64,000 nucleotides of DNA from Variovorax atrisoli 110B (GCF_000382045.1 NZ_KB907466.1:1-64000); one strand, 5' to 3'. Positions 53,100-62,792 are shown, counted from the first letter of the stretch. Translations and numbers: made by a program. The notes: a model not told the origin generated them from the sequence alone.

Positions 53100-54536
53100 A
53101 TGAAAAAACTGCTTGTCTCTCTTGCGCTCGGATTGAGCGTGTTGGCTGCCGGTACCACCGGCTTCGCGCAGACTCCCGCCGCGGCAACCGCCGAGGCTCC
53201 GGCCGCGTCGGCACCCGCAGCCGCCGCGCCCGCCCCGGCTGCTGCTCCCGCAGCGGCAGCCCCGGCCGCCGCCGATGCAGCTCCTGCTGCGCCCGCCGCG
53301 GCCCCCGCTCCGAAGATCGACTCCGGCGACACCGCCTGGATGCTGACTTCGACCCTTCTCGTGATCCTGATGACCATCCCCGGCCTCGCGCTGTTCTATG
53401 GCGGCCTGGGCCGCTCGAAGAACATGCTGTCGGTGCTGATGCAGGTCTTCGTGATCTTCTCGCTGATCAGCATCCTGTGGGCCGTCTACGGCTACAGCCT
53501 GGCCTTCTCGGGTGACGGCAACTTCTTCGGAGGATTCGACAAGATCTTCATGAAGGGCATCACGCAGGAGACCTTCGGCGCGCTGACCACGATTCCCGAA
53601 TACGTGTTCGTCGCCTTCCAGGGCACCTTCGCGGCCATCACCGTGGCGCTGATCGTCGGCGCCTTCGCGGAGCGCGCCAAGTTCTCGGCCGTGCTGCTGT
53701 TCTCGGTGCTGTGGTTCACTTTCAGCTACGTGCCGATCGCCCACATCGTGTGGGGCGGCGGCCTGCTGGGCAAGGACGGCGCTCTGGACTTCGCCGGCGG
53801 CACCGTGGTGCACATCAACGCCGGTGTGGCCGGCCTGGTCGGCGCCTACATGGTCGGCAAGCGCGTCGGCTACGGCAAGGAAGCCTTCACGCCTCACTCG
53901 CTCACGCTCACCATGGTCGGCGCTTCGCTGCTGTGGGTCGGCTGGTTCGGCTTCAACGCCGGCTCGGCCGGTGCTGCCAACGCCGTCGCCGGCCTGGCCT
54001 TCGTGAACACGGTGCTCGCCACCGCCGCCGCGGCCCTGTCGTGGATCCTGGGCGAGAGCCTGCACAAGGGCAAGGCCTCGATGCTGGGTGCAGCATCCGG
54101 TGCCGTCGCCGGCCTGGTGGCCGTCACGCCCGCCGCCGGCTTCGTCGGTCCGATGGGTTCGATCGTGCTGGGCCTGCTGGCCGGCCTGGTCTGCCTGTGG
54201 GGCGTGGGCGGCCTGAAGCGCATGCTCGGTGCCGACGACGCGTTCGACGTGTTCGGCGTCCACGGCGTGGGCGGTATCCTGGGTGCCATCCTGACCGGCG
54301 TGTTCGCTGCCAAGGGCCTGGGCGGCACCGGCGGCGCGACCCCCGACACCTTCGCGATGGGCGCACAGGTCTGGATCCAGATCAAGAGCGTGCTGCTCAC
54401 GATCGTGTGGTCTGGCGTCGTGGCCTTCATCGCCTACAAGATCGCCGACCTGACCCTCGGCCTGCGTGTGTCGGAAGAAGAAGAGCGCGAAGGCCTCGAC
54501 ATCTCCTCGCACGGCGAGACCGCATACAACAGGTAA
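53100..54536 (+). CDS. amtB: Ammonium transporter AmtB
   Basis: This 478-residue protein has a cleavable signal (MKKLLVSLALGLSVLAAG...FAQ) and an unusually long Ala/Pro linker up to about residue 75. Eleven membrane helices follow. The twin pore histidines are visible in GTVVHINAGVAGL and FDVFGVHGVGGILG. It conducts ammonium and is controlled by GlnK at its cytoplasmic side. It is the last gene of the nitrogen operon. A UUCG-loop terminator follows at 54,673. Confidence 0.95.
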   Translation: MKKLLVSLALGLSVLAAGTTGFAQTPAAATAEAPAASAPAAAAPAPAAAPAAAAPAAADAAPAAPAAAPAPKIDSGDTAWMLTSTLLVILMTIPGLALFYGGLGRSKNMLSVLMQVFVIFSLISILWAVYGYSLAFSGDGNFFGGFDKIFMKGITQETFGALTTIPEYVFVAFQGTFAAITVALIVGAFAERAKFSAVLLFSVLWFTFSYVPIAHIVWGGGLLGKDGALDFAGGTVVHINAGVAGLVGAYMVGKRVGYGKEAFTPHSLTLTMVGASLLWVGWFGFNAGSAGAANAVAGLAFVNTVLATAAAALSWILGESLHKGKASMLGAASGAVAGLVAVTPAAGFVGPMGSIVLGLLAGLVCLWGVGGLKRMLGADDAFDVFGVHGVGGILGAILTGVFAAKGLGGTGGATPDTFAMGAQVWIQIKSVLLTIVWSGVVAFIAYKIADLTLGLRVSEEEEREGLDISSHGETAYNR

Positions 54537-54537
54537 A

Positions 54538-54629
54538 CCCCCAGGCTTCGCGACTTCGTGTCGCTACGCCGACCCCCTTGCAGGGGGCAACACCAGCGGC
54601 CCGGCAAAGCCGGTTCCGCGGTGTTCCCC
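54538..54629 (+). repeat. Dispersed intergenic repeat, copy A
   Basis: This roughly 92-bp sequence begins CCCCCAGGCTTCGCG, contains ACTTCGTGTCGCT and CCCGGCAAAGCCGGTTCC, and is closely similar to the reverse complement of 62,698-62,790. Short inverted repeats within it (CCGGC...GCCGG) suggest folded RNA. It lies after amtB, outside coding sequence. Confidence 0.8.
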
Positions 54630-54672
54630 GACTGAAGAAAAAGTTTCAAGCGAGGTCTCCTTTGGATGTTCA

Positions 54673-54708
54673 GCCCGCGAGCGCTTCGGCGCCAGCGGGC
54701 TTTTTTTT
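54673..54708 (+). terminator. Rho-independent terminator after amtB
   Basis: GCCCGC, then an inner stem GCGC-TTCG-GCGC, then GCGGGC, followed by eight T residues. This is a strong intrinsic terminator with a UUCG tetraloop for the nitrogen operon. Confidence 0.9.
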
Positions 54709-54747
54709 GTCCGGGGCCCCGGCGGGCGGGAGCAAAATCTCGCCACC

Positions 54748-55680
54748 ATGTGGACCTCCATCGAAGACAGCCTCTGCGAGCTCGGCGAATCGCCGTTCTG
54801 GCATCCCGAAGAACGATCGCTCTACTGGCTCGACATTCCCGGCCGTGCAGTGCTGCGCACGCGCGGCGAGATCGGGTCGCCGGGCGCGAAGGTCGAGCGC
54901 TGGCCCCTGCCCACCGAACCCGGCTGCATGGCGCCCGCGCGCAGCGGCGGCCTGGTGATCGCACTGCGCGACGGCATCTACCGTGCGCGCGAATGGGGTG
55001 GCGAGTTGGCCCCGATGGCGCGCGTCGAGCACGACGTGCGCACCATGCGCTTCAACGACGGCAAGTGCGACCCGCTGGGCCGCTTCTGGGGCGGCTCGCT
55101 CAACGAGGCGAAGGACCGCGCCAACGCCGCGCTCTATTGCTTCGACGCGCGCCCCGGCACCGGCGTCTCGCCCACGCTCACGCAGATGGCCAACGAGTCC
55201 ACCACCGCCAACGGCCTGGCCTTCTCGCCCGATGCGCGCACCCTCTACTGGGCCGACACCGCCGCGCACGTGGTCTGCGCATGGGACTGGGATGCCGAGG
55301 CCAACTCGCTCTCGCACGCCCGCGTGTTCCACCAGTTCGACGCCAAGCCCGAGGGCTGGACCGTCGATGCGCCGCTGGGCTACCAGGGCCGCCCCGACGG
55401 CGCCACCGTCGACGCGCAGGGCCACTACTGGGTCGCCATGTTCGAAGGCGCGCAGCTGCTGCGCTTCGCGCCCACGGGCGAGATCGTCGCCGCGGTGCCC
55501 GTGCCCGTGCAGTGCCCGACCATGCCCTGCTTCGGCGGCGACGACCTGAAGACGCTGTTCGTCACCAGCGGCCGCAAGGGCAGGCCCGCCGCCGAGATCG
55601 CGCAGCGGCCCGCCTCGGGCACGGTGATCTCGATGCGCGTCGACACGCCCGGCCTGCCGGTCAGCTTCTTCGAAGACTGA
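54748..55680 (+). CDS. SMP-30/gluconolactonase family protein
   Basis: This 310-residue six-bladed propeller enzyme has the metal-binding residues of the SMP-30/LRE family: Glu in LGESPFWHPEE, Asn in TTANGLAFS and Asp in GRPDGATVD. Such enzymes hydrolyse sugar lactones. The ATG (MWTSIEDSLCELGESP) is used because the family pattern begins there. A much longer open frame upstream crosses the terminator. The LysR gene 38 bp downstream on the same strand may be cotranscribed. Confidence 0.9.
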   Translation: MWTSIEDSLCELGESPFWHPEERSLYWLDIPGRAVLRTRGEIGSPGAKVERWPLPTEPGCMAPARSGGLVIALRDGIYRAREWGGELAPMARVEHDVRTMRFNDGKCDPLGRFWGGSLNEAKDRANAALYCFDARPGTGVSPTLTQMANESTTANGLAFSPDARTLYWADTAAHVVCAWDWDAEANSLSHARVFHQFDAKPEGWTVDAPLGYQGRPDGATVDAQGHYWVAMFEGAQLLRFAPTGEIVAAVPVPVQCPTMPCFGGDDLKTLFVTSGRKGRPAAEIAQRPASGTVISMRVDTPGLPVSFFED

Positions 55681-55718
55681 GCCGAGCCGGACCGAGAACG
55701 CAGCACCGGGCGCCACGC

Positions 55719-56603
55719 ATGGCCCTGCAGCACATCCCGCCGATCCAGTGCCTGCTGACCTTCGAGGCCGTGGCGCGCCTGCGCCATGCGGGCCGCGCGG
55801 CCGACGAGCTGTGCGTCACGCCCAGCGCTGTGAGCCACCGCATCCGGCAGCTCGAATCGCATGTCGGCTTCAAGCTCTTCGGCCGCGGCGACTTCAGCCT
55901 CACGGCCGACGGTGCCGCCTATCTCGCGAACGTGCGAACGGGGCTCGCGGCGCTGCAGGCCACGCCTCTGGGCGGCAGTGCCGCGCAGCGCGTCACGCGG
56001 CTGCGCATCGCGGTCACGCCCACCTTCAGCCGGCAGTTCCTCATGCCGAGGCTGGAGCTGTTCCGCAACATCTATCCCGACATCGAGCTGGTGCTGCAGG
56101 TGTCGATCCCGCTGCTCGACGTGACGGCCGAGCAGGCCGACCTCGAGGTGCGCTACGGCCCCGGCGGCTATGCCGACTGCGAGCACCGGCTGCTGATCGA
56201 AGAGCAGGTGGTGCCTGCCTGCAGCCCGAGCTACCTCAACGAGTTCGGCCCCTTCACGGGCTTTCGCAGCGCGGCCGAGATCGCCGCCGCGCGCCTGATC
56301 CGCAGCCCGCTCGAACCCTGGGGCACCTGGTTCGCCAGTTGCGGCATCGACCAGCCCGAGCCCGCCATCGGCTCGCAGTTCAACGACCTGGGGCTGATGT
56401 ACGACGCGGCCGCCAGCGGCTTCGGCGTGGCGCTGGTGCGGCAGAAGCTGGGTGCGGAGTGGTTCGAGTCGGGGCGGCTGGTGGCGCTGTCCGACCAGGC
56501 GGTGGTCTCGCCGCACCGGCACTACATCTGCTGGCAGCCGGGCACGCTGGAGCGCTGGGAGTGCGCGGCTTTCGCCGACTGGCTGGGGCAGAGCCTGCGC
56601 TGA
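55719..56603 (+). CDS. LysR-family transcriptional regulator (GcvA-like)
   Basis: This 294-residue protein has an N-terminal winged helix (FEAVARLRHAGRAADELCVTPSAVSHRIRQLESHVG) followed by an effector-binding domain (LRIAVTPTFSRQFLMPRL onward) of the GcvA-like type. It lies between the lactonase and the glycolate oxidase genes and could regulate either. The ligand is not known. Confidence 0.92.
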   Translation: MALQHIPPIQCLLTFEAVARLRHAGRAADELCVTPSAVSHRIRQLESHVGFKLFGRGDFSLTADGAAYLANVRTGLAALQATPLGGSAAQRVTRLRIAVTPTFSRQFLMPRLELFRNIYPDIELVLQVSIPLLDVTAEQADLEVRYGPGGYADCEHRLLIEEQVVPACSPSYLNEFGPFTGFRSAAEIAAARLIRSPLEPWGTWFASCGIDQPEPAIGSQFNDLGLMYDAAASGFGVALVRQKLGAEWFESGRLVALSDQAVVSPHRHYICWQPGTLERWECAAFADWLGQSLR

Positions 56604-56735
56604 GCCGGACGGCCGGGCGCGAAGTTCTTTCAAGCTGCCGGCGAAAAACCATCAACCCGGCTCGGCCGGAATGTCCGTAGAGTGCGGTAAACACGAGACA
56701 TCCCGCGAGCAAGAAATAAAGAAAGAGGCCGCCGC

Positions 56736-58238
56736 ATGAACGCGCCGCTGACCCCCACGCAACACGATTCGCTACAGAAAACGGAGCGCCAGTCGCAGAT
56801 CGTGCGAGCGCTGCAGCCTCACCTGCCGGCCCACGCGCTGATCTGGCACGACGAGGACACCACCCCCTACGAGTGCGACGGCCTCACCGCCTACCGCGCC
56901 CGCCCGCTGGTGGTGGCCCTGCCCGAGACCGAGGCGCAGGTGGCCGCCGTGCTCAAGACCTGCCACCAGCTCGGCGTGCCGGTGGTGGCGCGCGGCGCGG
57001 GCACCGGACTCTCGGGCGGCGCCATGCCGCACACCATGGGCGTGACGCTGTCGCTCGCCAGGTTCAACCGCATCCTGAAGATCGATCCGGTGAGCCGTAC
57101 GGCCGTGGTCCAGTGCGGGGTGCGCAACCTCGCCATCAGCGAGGCGGCCGCACCCTTCAACCTCTACTACGCGCCCGATCCGTCGAGCCAGATCGCCTGC
57201 ACCATCGGCGGCAACGTGGCCGAGAACTCGGGCGGCGTGCACTGCCTCAAGTACGGGCTCACGCTGCACAACGTGATGCGGGTGCGCGGCTTCACCGCCG
57301 AGGGAGAGGCGATCGAGTTCGGCGGCGAGGCGCTCGACGCGCCGGGGCTCGACCTGCTCGCGCTGGTCATCGGCAGCGAAGGCATGCTGGCCGTGACCAC
57401 CGAGGTCACCGTCAAGCTGGTGCCCAAGCCGCAGCTCGCGCGCTGCATCATGGCCAGCTTCGACGACGTGCGGAAGGCCGGCGACGCGGTGGCCGCGGTG
57501 ATCGCGGCCGGCATCATCCCCGCCGGCCTGGAGATGATGGACAAGCCCATGACCGCCGCGGTCGAAGATTTCGTGCGCGCCGGCTACGACCTCGCCGCCG
57601 CCGCCATCCTGCTGTGCGAATCCGACGGCACGCCCGAGGAGGTGGAGGAAGAGATCGGCCGCATGACCGCCGTGCTGCGCGCCTCGGGCGCCACCGCCAT
57701 CGCCTGCAGCAGCAGCGAGGAAGAGCGCATGAGGTTCTGGAGCGGACGCAAGAACGCGTTCCCCGCCTCGGGCCGCATCAGCCCCGACTACATGTGCCTG
57801 GACTCCACCATCCCGCGCAAGCGCCTGGCCGACATCCTGCTGGCCATCCAGGAGATGGAGAAGAAGTACGACCTGCGCTGCTGCAACGTGTTCCACGCGG
57901 GCGACGGCAACCTGCATCCGCTGGTGCTGTTCGACGCCAACGACCCCGACGAGCTGCACCGCTGCGAGCTCTTCGGCGCGGACATCCTGGAGACCAGCGT
58001 CGCGATGGGCGGCACCGTCTCGGGCGAGCATGGCGTGGGCGTGGAAAAGCTCAACAGCATGTGCGTGCAGTTCACCGCCGCAGAGAACGAGCAGATGTTC
58101 GGGGTGAAGCGCGCCTTCGACCCCGAGGGCATGCTCAACCCCGGCAAGGTGATTCCGACGCTGCAGCGCTGCGCCGAGTACGGCAAGCAGGTGGTGCGTG
58201 GCGGCAGGCTGCCGCATCCCGATCTGCCGAGGTTCTGA
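56736..58238 (+). CDS. glcD: Glycolate oxidase subunit GlcD (FAD-linked)
   Basis: This 500-residue FAD-binding type 4 oxidase has an N-terminal FAD domain (VVARGAGTGLSGGAMPH, IGGNVAENSGGVHCLKYGLT). The C-terminal oxidase domain contains FHAGDGNLHPLVLFD and GTVSGEHGVGVEKL. With GlcE and GlcF it oxidises glycolate or D-lactate and passes electrons to the membrane. AAGAGG lies nine bases upstream of the ATG. It is the first gene of glcDEF. Confidence 0.95.
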   Translation: MNAPLTPTQHDSLQKTERQSQIVRALQPHLPAHALIWHDEDTTPYECDGLTAYRARPLVVALPETEAQVAAVLKTCHQLGVPVVARGAGTGLSGGAMPHTMGVTLSLARFNRILKIDPVSRTAVVQCGVRNLAISEAAAPFNLYYAPDPSSQIACTIGGNVAENSGGVHCLKYGLTLHNVMRVRGFTAEGEAIEFGGEALDAPGLDLLALVIGSEGMLAVTTEVTVKLVPKPQLARCIMASFDDVRKAGDAVAAVIAAGIIPAGLEMMDKPMTAAVEDFVRAGYDLAAAAILLCESDGTPEEVEEEIGRMTAVLRASGATAIACSSSEEERMRFWSGRKNAFPASGRISPDYMCLDSTIPRKRLADILLAIQEMEKKYDLRCCNVFHAGDGNLHPLVLFDANDPDELHRCELFGADILETSVAMGGTVSGEHGVGVEKLNSMCVQFTAAENEQMFGVKRAFDPEGMLNPGKVIPTLQRCAEYGKQVVRGGRLPHPDLPRF

Positions 58239-58356
58239 TGAAGGCCGGCTTTTCTCTTTCGCGGCGCGATCACGTCGACGGGGGACATTCGCTGAGGGGA
58301 GCACCCGGCGGCCTGTGCACGCACGCCGAACAACGACATCAAATACGGAGCCCACG

Positions 58357-59469
58357 ATGAGCATCGACACCGCACTGAACCACATGGTCGAGCGAATTCG
58401 TGCCGCAGCTGCAGAAGCCGAGCCGCTGTGCATTCGCGGCGGCGGCACGAAGGACTTCTATGGCGAGATACCGCAAGGCGAAGTGCTGAGCACCGCGGAC
58501 CTCGCCGGCATCACGAGCTACGAACCGAGCGAGCTGGTCGTCACCGTTCGCGCGGGCACCCCGCTGGCCGAACTCGAAGCCGCATTCGCCGAGAAGGGTC
58601 AGTGCCTGCCCTTCGAGCCGCCGTGCTTCGGCAGCGGCGGCACGGTGGGCGGCATGGTCGCTGCCGGACTCAGCGGCCCGGCGCGCGCCAGCGTCGGTTC
58701 GGTGCGCGACTACGTGCTCGGCGCCACGCTGGTCAACGGCCGCGGCGAGGTGCTGAGCTTCGGCGGCCAGGTGATGAAGAACGTCGCCGGCTACGACGTC
58801 TCGCGCGTGCTCGCCGGTTCGCTCGGCACGCTGGGCGTGATCGCCGAGGTCAGTCTCAAGGTGCTTCCCGTACCGCCCGCCGAGGCCACGCTGGAGTTCG
58901 CCTGTACCCAGGCCGATGCGCTGCGGCTGCTCAACGAATGGGGCGGCCGGCCGCTGCCGCTGAACGCGAGCTGCTGGTTCGAATACGCCGGGGCGGGCGC
59001 GCTCTACCTGCGGCTGCGCGGTGCGGTCGCCGCCGTGGAAGCCGCGTGCGAACACCTGGGCGGCGAGCGCAAGGACAACGCGCGCGCCGCCGCCGACTGG
59101 CAATCGCTGCGCGACCAGCAGCTGCCGTGGTTCGCCACCGGCGAGGGGCCCGATGCGCTCTGGCGCGTGTCGGTGCCGCAGACCGCGCCGGTGTTGTCGA
59201 TCGACGGTGCCGCGCCGCTGATCGAATGGCACGGCGGCCAGCGCTGGTACAAGGCGCCGCCCTCGCAGGCCGCGCGCATCCGCGAGATCGCGCGTGCGGC
59301 GGGCGGCCATGCCACGCTGTTCCGCATGCCGGGCACTGGCGCGCCGGGGGCCGTCGCGCCGCGCTTCGACGCGCTGAGCGCACCCGTCGAGCGCATCCAG
59401 CGCGCGCTGATGCGCGAGTTCGATCCGCACGGCATCTTCAACCGCGGCCGCCTGCTGCCCGCCCACTGA
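58357..59469 (+). CDS. glcE: Glycolate oxidase subunit GlcE (FAD-binding)
   Basis: This 370-residue subunit carries the FAD-binding half of the complex (LCIRGGGTKDFYG, GGMVAAGLSGPARASVGSVRDYVLG, MKNVAGYDVSRVLAGSLGTLG) but lacks most of the oxidase domain of GlcD. The ATG start MSIDTALNHMVERI is chosen because the upstream open frame begins inside glcD. It ends 17 bp before glcF. Confidence 0.95.
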   Translation: MSIDTALNHMVERIRAAAAEAEPLCIRGGGTKDFYGEIPQGEVLSTADLAGITSYEPSELVVTVRAGTPLAELEAAFAEKGQCLPFEPPCFGSGGTVGGMVAAGLSGPARASVGSVRDYVLGATLVNGRGEVLSFGGQVMKNVAGYDVSRVLAGSLGTLGVIAEVSLKVLPVPPAEATLEFACTQADALRLLNEWGGRPLPLNASCWFEYAGAGALYLRLRGAVAAVEAACEHLGGERKDNARAAADWQSLRDQQLPWFATGEGPDALWRVSVPQTAPVLSIDGAAPLIEWHGGQRWYKAPPSQAARIREIARAAGGHATLFRMPGTGAPGAVAPRFDALSAPVERIQRALMREFDPHGIFNRGRLLPAH

Positions 59470-59486
59470 GAACAAGAACAGAAGAC

Positions 59487-60725
59487 ATGCAAACCGAGCT
59501 CGCCCCCGAATTCAAAGGCACCGACGAAGGCCGCGAGGCCGAGGCCATCCTGCGCAAGTGCGTGCACTGCGGCTTCTGCACCGCCACCTGCCCGACCTAC
59601 CAGCTGCTCGGCGACGAGCTCGATGGTCCGCGCGGGCGTATCTATCTCATCAAGCAGGTGCTCGAGGGCAAGGAGCCGACGCGCAGCACGCAGCTGCACC
59701 TCGACCGCTGCCTCACCTGCCGCAATTGCGAGAGCACCTGCCCGAGCGGCGTGCAGTACGGCCACCTGGTCGACATCGGCCGCAGGATCGTCGACGAGAA
59801 GGTGCCGCGGCCCGCGATGGAGTCCGCACAGCGCTGGGTGCTCAAGGAAGGCCTGCCGTCCCCGCTCTTCGGCCCCGCGATGAAGCTGGGCCAGTCGGTG
59901 CGCGGGCTGCTGCCCGAGGCGCTGAAGGCCAAGGTGCCGGCGAAGCAGGAGGCCGGCGCATGGCCCACGGCCACGCATGCGCGCAAGGTGCTGATGCTCG
60001 CGGGCTGCGTGCAGCCGTCGATGATGCCCAACATCAACGCCGCCACCGCGCGCGTGCTCGACGCGGCCGGCATCCAGGCGGTGATCGCGCCCGAGGCCGG
60101 CTGCTGCGGCGCGGTGAAGTTCCACCTGAACGACCAGGAGGGCGGCAAGGCCCAGATGCGCGCCAACATCGACGCGTGGTGGCCGCTCGTGGAGCGCAAC
60201 GAGGTCGAGGCCATCGTCATGAATGCCTCGGGCTGCGGCGTCACCGTGCGCGAGTACGGCCACATGCTGCAGCACGACGCGGCCTATGCGCTGAAGGCCG
60301 CGCGCATCAGCGAACTCACGCGCGACCTGGGCGAGCTGCTGCCCGACATCGTGCCCGCGCTGAAGGCGCGCGTGAAGGCGCCCGAGGGCGTGGTGGCCTA
60401 CCACCCGCCGTGCACGCTGCAGCACGGCCAGAAGCTGCGCGGCGGCGTCGAGGCGCACCTGCGCGCGCTGGGCTTCGACATGCGCGTGGCGATGAACGAA
60501 TCGCACCTGTGCTGCGGCTCGGCCGGTACCTACTCGGTGCTGCAGCCCGAGCTGGCCTACCCGCTGCGCGACCGCAAGCTGGGCCACCTGAAGCAGCTTC
60601 GTCCGTCGGTGATCGCCTCGGCCAACATCGGCTGCATCACCCATCTGCAAAGCGGCAGCGAGGACACGCCCGTGCGGCACTGGGTCGAGCTGCTGGACGC
60701 GGCGCTGGCGCCTGGCAAGGGCTGA
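59487..60725 (+). CDS. glcF: Glycolate oxidase iron-sulfur subunit GlcF
   Basis: This 412-residue protein has two N-terminal 4Fe-4S motifs (CVHCGFCTATCP and CLTCRNCESTCP) and two CCG-type cysteine domains (EAGCCGAVKFHL and HLCCGSAGTYSV). It transfers electrons from GlcDE to the quinone pool. It is in frame order with glcD and glcE on one operon. Confidence 0.95.
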   Translation: MQTELAPEFKGTDEGREAEAILRKCVHCGFCTATCPTYQLLGDELDGPRGRIYLIKQVLEGKEPTRSTQLHLDRCLTCRNCESTCPSGVQYGHLVDIGRRIVDEKVPRPAMESAQRWVLKEGLPSPLFGPAMKLGQSVRGLLPEALKAKVPAKQEAGAWPTATHARKVLMLAGCVQPSMMPNINAATARVLDAAGIQAVIAPEAGCCGAVKFHLNDQEGGKAQMRANIDAWWPLVERNEVEAIVMNASGCGVTVREYGHMLQHDAAYALKAARISELTRDLGELLPDIVPALKARVKAPEGVVAYHPPCTLQHGQKLRGGVEAHLRALGFDMRVAMNESHLCCGSAGTYSVLQPELAYPLRDRKLGHLKQLRPSVIASANIGCITHLQSGSEDTPVRHWVELLDAALAPGKG

Positions 60726-60826
60726 TCGCAGGCGCCGTCGGACAAGCGGGAGGGGGCTGGTCCGACTCGCGCGGCGCCGGTCCGCGGCGCATCATGGCCG
60801 CACCGAATCTGCAAGGAGAAAGCGCC

Positions 60827-61267
60827 ATGTCCCACCTTCTGCCCGCATCCACTACCTCCGCCACGCTGCGTCGCGTCCTGCTGGCCTGCCTCTGCGCGGG
60901 CGGCGCGATGGCCGCGCAGGCCCAGGGCGCCATGCCCCAGTGGCAGGGCGCAGGGTCGGCGCGCTACGTTTGCGGCGGCATCGGCTCCGACGAATCGACG
61001 GCGATGCGCGCGGCCATGAAGGAGCATCCGCTCGCGCTGCTGTTCGCGCGCGCCGACGGCGCCTACATGGCGAACGTGGACGTGACCATCAAGGGCGGCG
61101 ACGCCGGCAGCGCCGCTGCGCTGGCGTTCCGCGCGAGCGGCCCGGTCTGCCTGGTCGACGTGCCCAACGGGCGCTACGTGATCGACGTCGCGGCGCCCGG
61201 CGGCGCGGTGAAGAGCCAGACCGTGACGGTGGGCGGCGGGCCGAAGACGGCCGACTTCAGGTTCTGA
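60827..61267 (+). CDS. Small secreted protein of unknown function
   Basis: This 146-residue protein has a signal peptide ending AAQAQG (about residue 33). The mature part of about 110 residues contains GSARYVCGGIGSDESTAMRAAM and two cysteines that could pair. The C-terminal half has the beta-sandwich look of carboxypeptidase-regulatory-like domains (GRYVIDVAAPGGAVKSQTVTV). AAGGAG lies eight bases upstream of the ATG. It is probably periplasmic; the role is unknown. Confidence 0.8.
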   Translation: MSHLLPASTTSATLRRVLLACLCAGGAMAAQAQGAMPQWQGAGSARYVCGGIGSDESTAMRAAMKEHPLALLFARADGAYMANVDVTIKGGDAGSAAALAFRASGPVCLVDVPNGRYVIDVAAPGGAVKSQTVTVGGGPKTADFRF

Positions 61268-61286
61268 CGCAGCAGCGGATGGCCGC

Positions 61287-61775
61287 TCAGGCCGCGGCCA
61301 GCGCGGCCTCGACGTCGCGCTCCAGCGAAGCCGGCGTGTCCAGCGGCGCGTAGCGCTTGATCACGGTGCCGTCGCGGCCGATGAGAAACTTCGTGAAGTT
61401 CCACTTGATGGCCGTGCTGCCCAGAAGGCCCGGCTTCTCTTTCGTGAGCCACTTGTAGAGCGGAGCGGCGTTCGCGCCGTTCACGTCGATCTTCTCCATC
61501 ATCGGGAAGCTCACGCCGTAGTTCTTCATGCAGAAGGCGCCGATCTCCTCGTTGGTGCCCGGGTCCTGGCCGCCGAACTGGTTGGAGGGGAAGCCCAGCA
61601 CCGCGAGGCCCTTGTCGGCGTACTTCTCGTGCAGCGCCTCCAGTCCCGCGAACTGCGGCGTGAAGCCGCACTTGCTGGCGGTGTTGACGATCAGCAGCAC
61701 CTTGCCCTTGAAGGCGGAGAGCTTCACCGGCTTGCCGTCGATCAGGTTGGCTTCGAAGTCGTAGACGCTGGCCAT
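61287..61775 (-). CDS. Glutathione peroxidase family protein
   Basis: This 162-residue thiol peroxidase has catalytic Cys36 in ASKCGFTPQ, Gln in FPSNQFGGQ and Trp-Asn in IKWNFTKF, the tetrad of non-selenium glutathione peroxidases. It reduces hydroperoxides, commonly using thioredoxin. It is convergent with the secreted-protein gene and begins 12 bp upstream-adjacent to the EamA gene end. Confidence 0.95.
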   Translation of the reverse strand: MASVYDFEANLIDGKPVKLSAFKGKVLLIVNTASKCGFTPQFAGLEALHEKYADKGLAVLGFPSNQFGGQDPGTNEEIGAFCMKNYGVSFPMMEKIDVNGANAAPLYKWLTKEKPGLLGSTAIKWNFTKFLIGRDGTVIKRYAPLDTPASLERDVEAALAAA

Positions 61776-61786
61776 GCTGTTTTTCC

Positions 61787-62680
61787 TCAGGTGGGAGACG
61801 AAGTGGCGCGATCATCGCGCCGCACGGGCGTTCGCGCAAACGCCGCCCAGACCGCGCCGAGCACGATCAGCGAGCCGCCCACGAGGATGCGCGAGTCCAT
61901 CGCGGCCGCGCCCAGTGCCACGGAGGAGACGCTCGCGAACAGCACCTCCGACAGCATGATCACCGAGGTCGCCGAGGCCGTGAGCCGCGCCGCACCGTAC
62001 TGCAGGCACACGTTGGCGAGGACGAAGGCCGTGCCCAGCAGCGCGGCCCAGCCCAGCCAGCCCGGCGCGGCGCGCAGCGGCGAATCGAACGCGCCGAGCG
62101 CGGTGCCGCCCATCGCCGCTACGCCGGCCACGAAGGCGCAGCCGCAGAACATCGCCAGCGCGCGCGACTCGCCGGGCGCCTGCCGCAGATGGCGCAGCGC
62201 GATGTTGGTGACGGCGAAGCCGAAGCCCGCCGCCACGCCCAGCCAGTCGGGCAGGCTCGACGGCACCGGCCAGTCGGCGCCGGGGGCCTTCAGCACCACC
62301 GCCACGCCCGTGAGCGCAAGCGCCACCCGCGCGAGCGCACCGCCGGTGGGCCGCTCGCCGAGCAGCAGCCAGGCCAGCAGCACGCTCCATAGCGGCATCA
62401 GGTAGAAGAGGAGCACCACGCGCACCACGTCGCCCTGCGTCACGGCCCAGTTGAAGCCCACATTGGTGAAGCCTGCCGCCAGGCCCAGCACCGGCAGCAT
62501 CGGGAAGGCCGCGAAGCCTTTCCAGGCATGCCGGCGCAGCACGCCCATCAGCACGGCGATGGCCGTGTAGATCAGGCAGGTGGTCCACAGCGGATGCAGG
62601 CCGTGGCCCGCGATCTGTCGGAAGGGGAACCAGGAGACGCCCCAGACGAAGGCGTTCAGTAGCAGGGCAAGTGCAGGCAT
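61787..62680 (-). CDS. EamA/DMT-family transporter
   Basis: This 297-residue protein has ten hydrophobic segments in two EamA repeats (GVSWFPFRQIAGHGLHPLW in the first, LGWAALLGTAFVLANVCLQYGAARL in the second). Substrates of this family are metabolites or drugs, and none can be assigned here. It lies directly upstream of the glutathione peroxidase gene on the same strand. Confidence 0.92.
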   Translation of the reverse strand: MPALALLLNAFVWGVSWFPFRQIAGHGLHPLWTTCLIYTAIAVLMGVLRRHAWKGFAAFPMLPVLGLAAGFTNVGFNWAVTQGDVVRVVLLFYLMPLWSVLLAWLLLGERPTGGALARVALALTGVAVVLKAPGADWPVPSSLPDWLGVAAGFGFAVTNIALRHLRQAPGESRALAMFCGCAFVAGVAAMGGTALGAFDSPLRAAPGWLGWAALLGTAFVLANVCLQYGAARLTASATSVIMLSEVLFASVSSVALGAAAMDSRILVGGSLIVLGAVWAAFARTPVRRDDRATSSPT

Positions 62681-62697
62681 TGGGGCGCGAGTTGTTC

Positions 62698-62790
62698 AAG
62701 GGGCGCCGAGGAACCGGCTTCGCCGGGCCTCCGGTGCCGCCCCCGGCGAGGGGGTCGGCGCAGCGACACGAAGTGCGCGCAGCCTGGGGG
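62698..62790 (-). repeat. Dispersed intergenic repeat, copy B
   Basis: The reverse complement begins CCCCCAGGCTGCGCGC and contains ACTTCGTGTCGCT and GGCCCGGCGAAGCCGGTTCC. It aligns over about 90 bp with copy A at 54,538-54,629. It fills the gap between the EamA and LplT-like genes. Confidence 0.8.
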
Positions 62791-62792
62791 AT

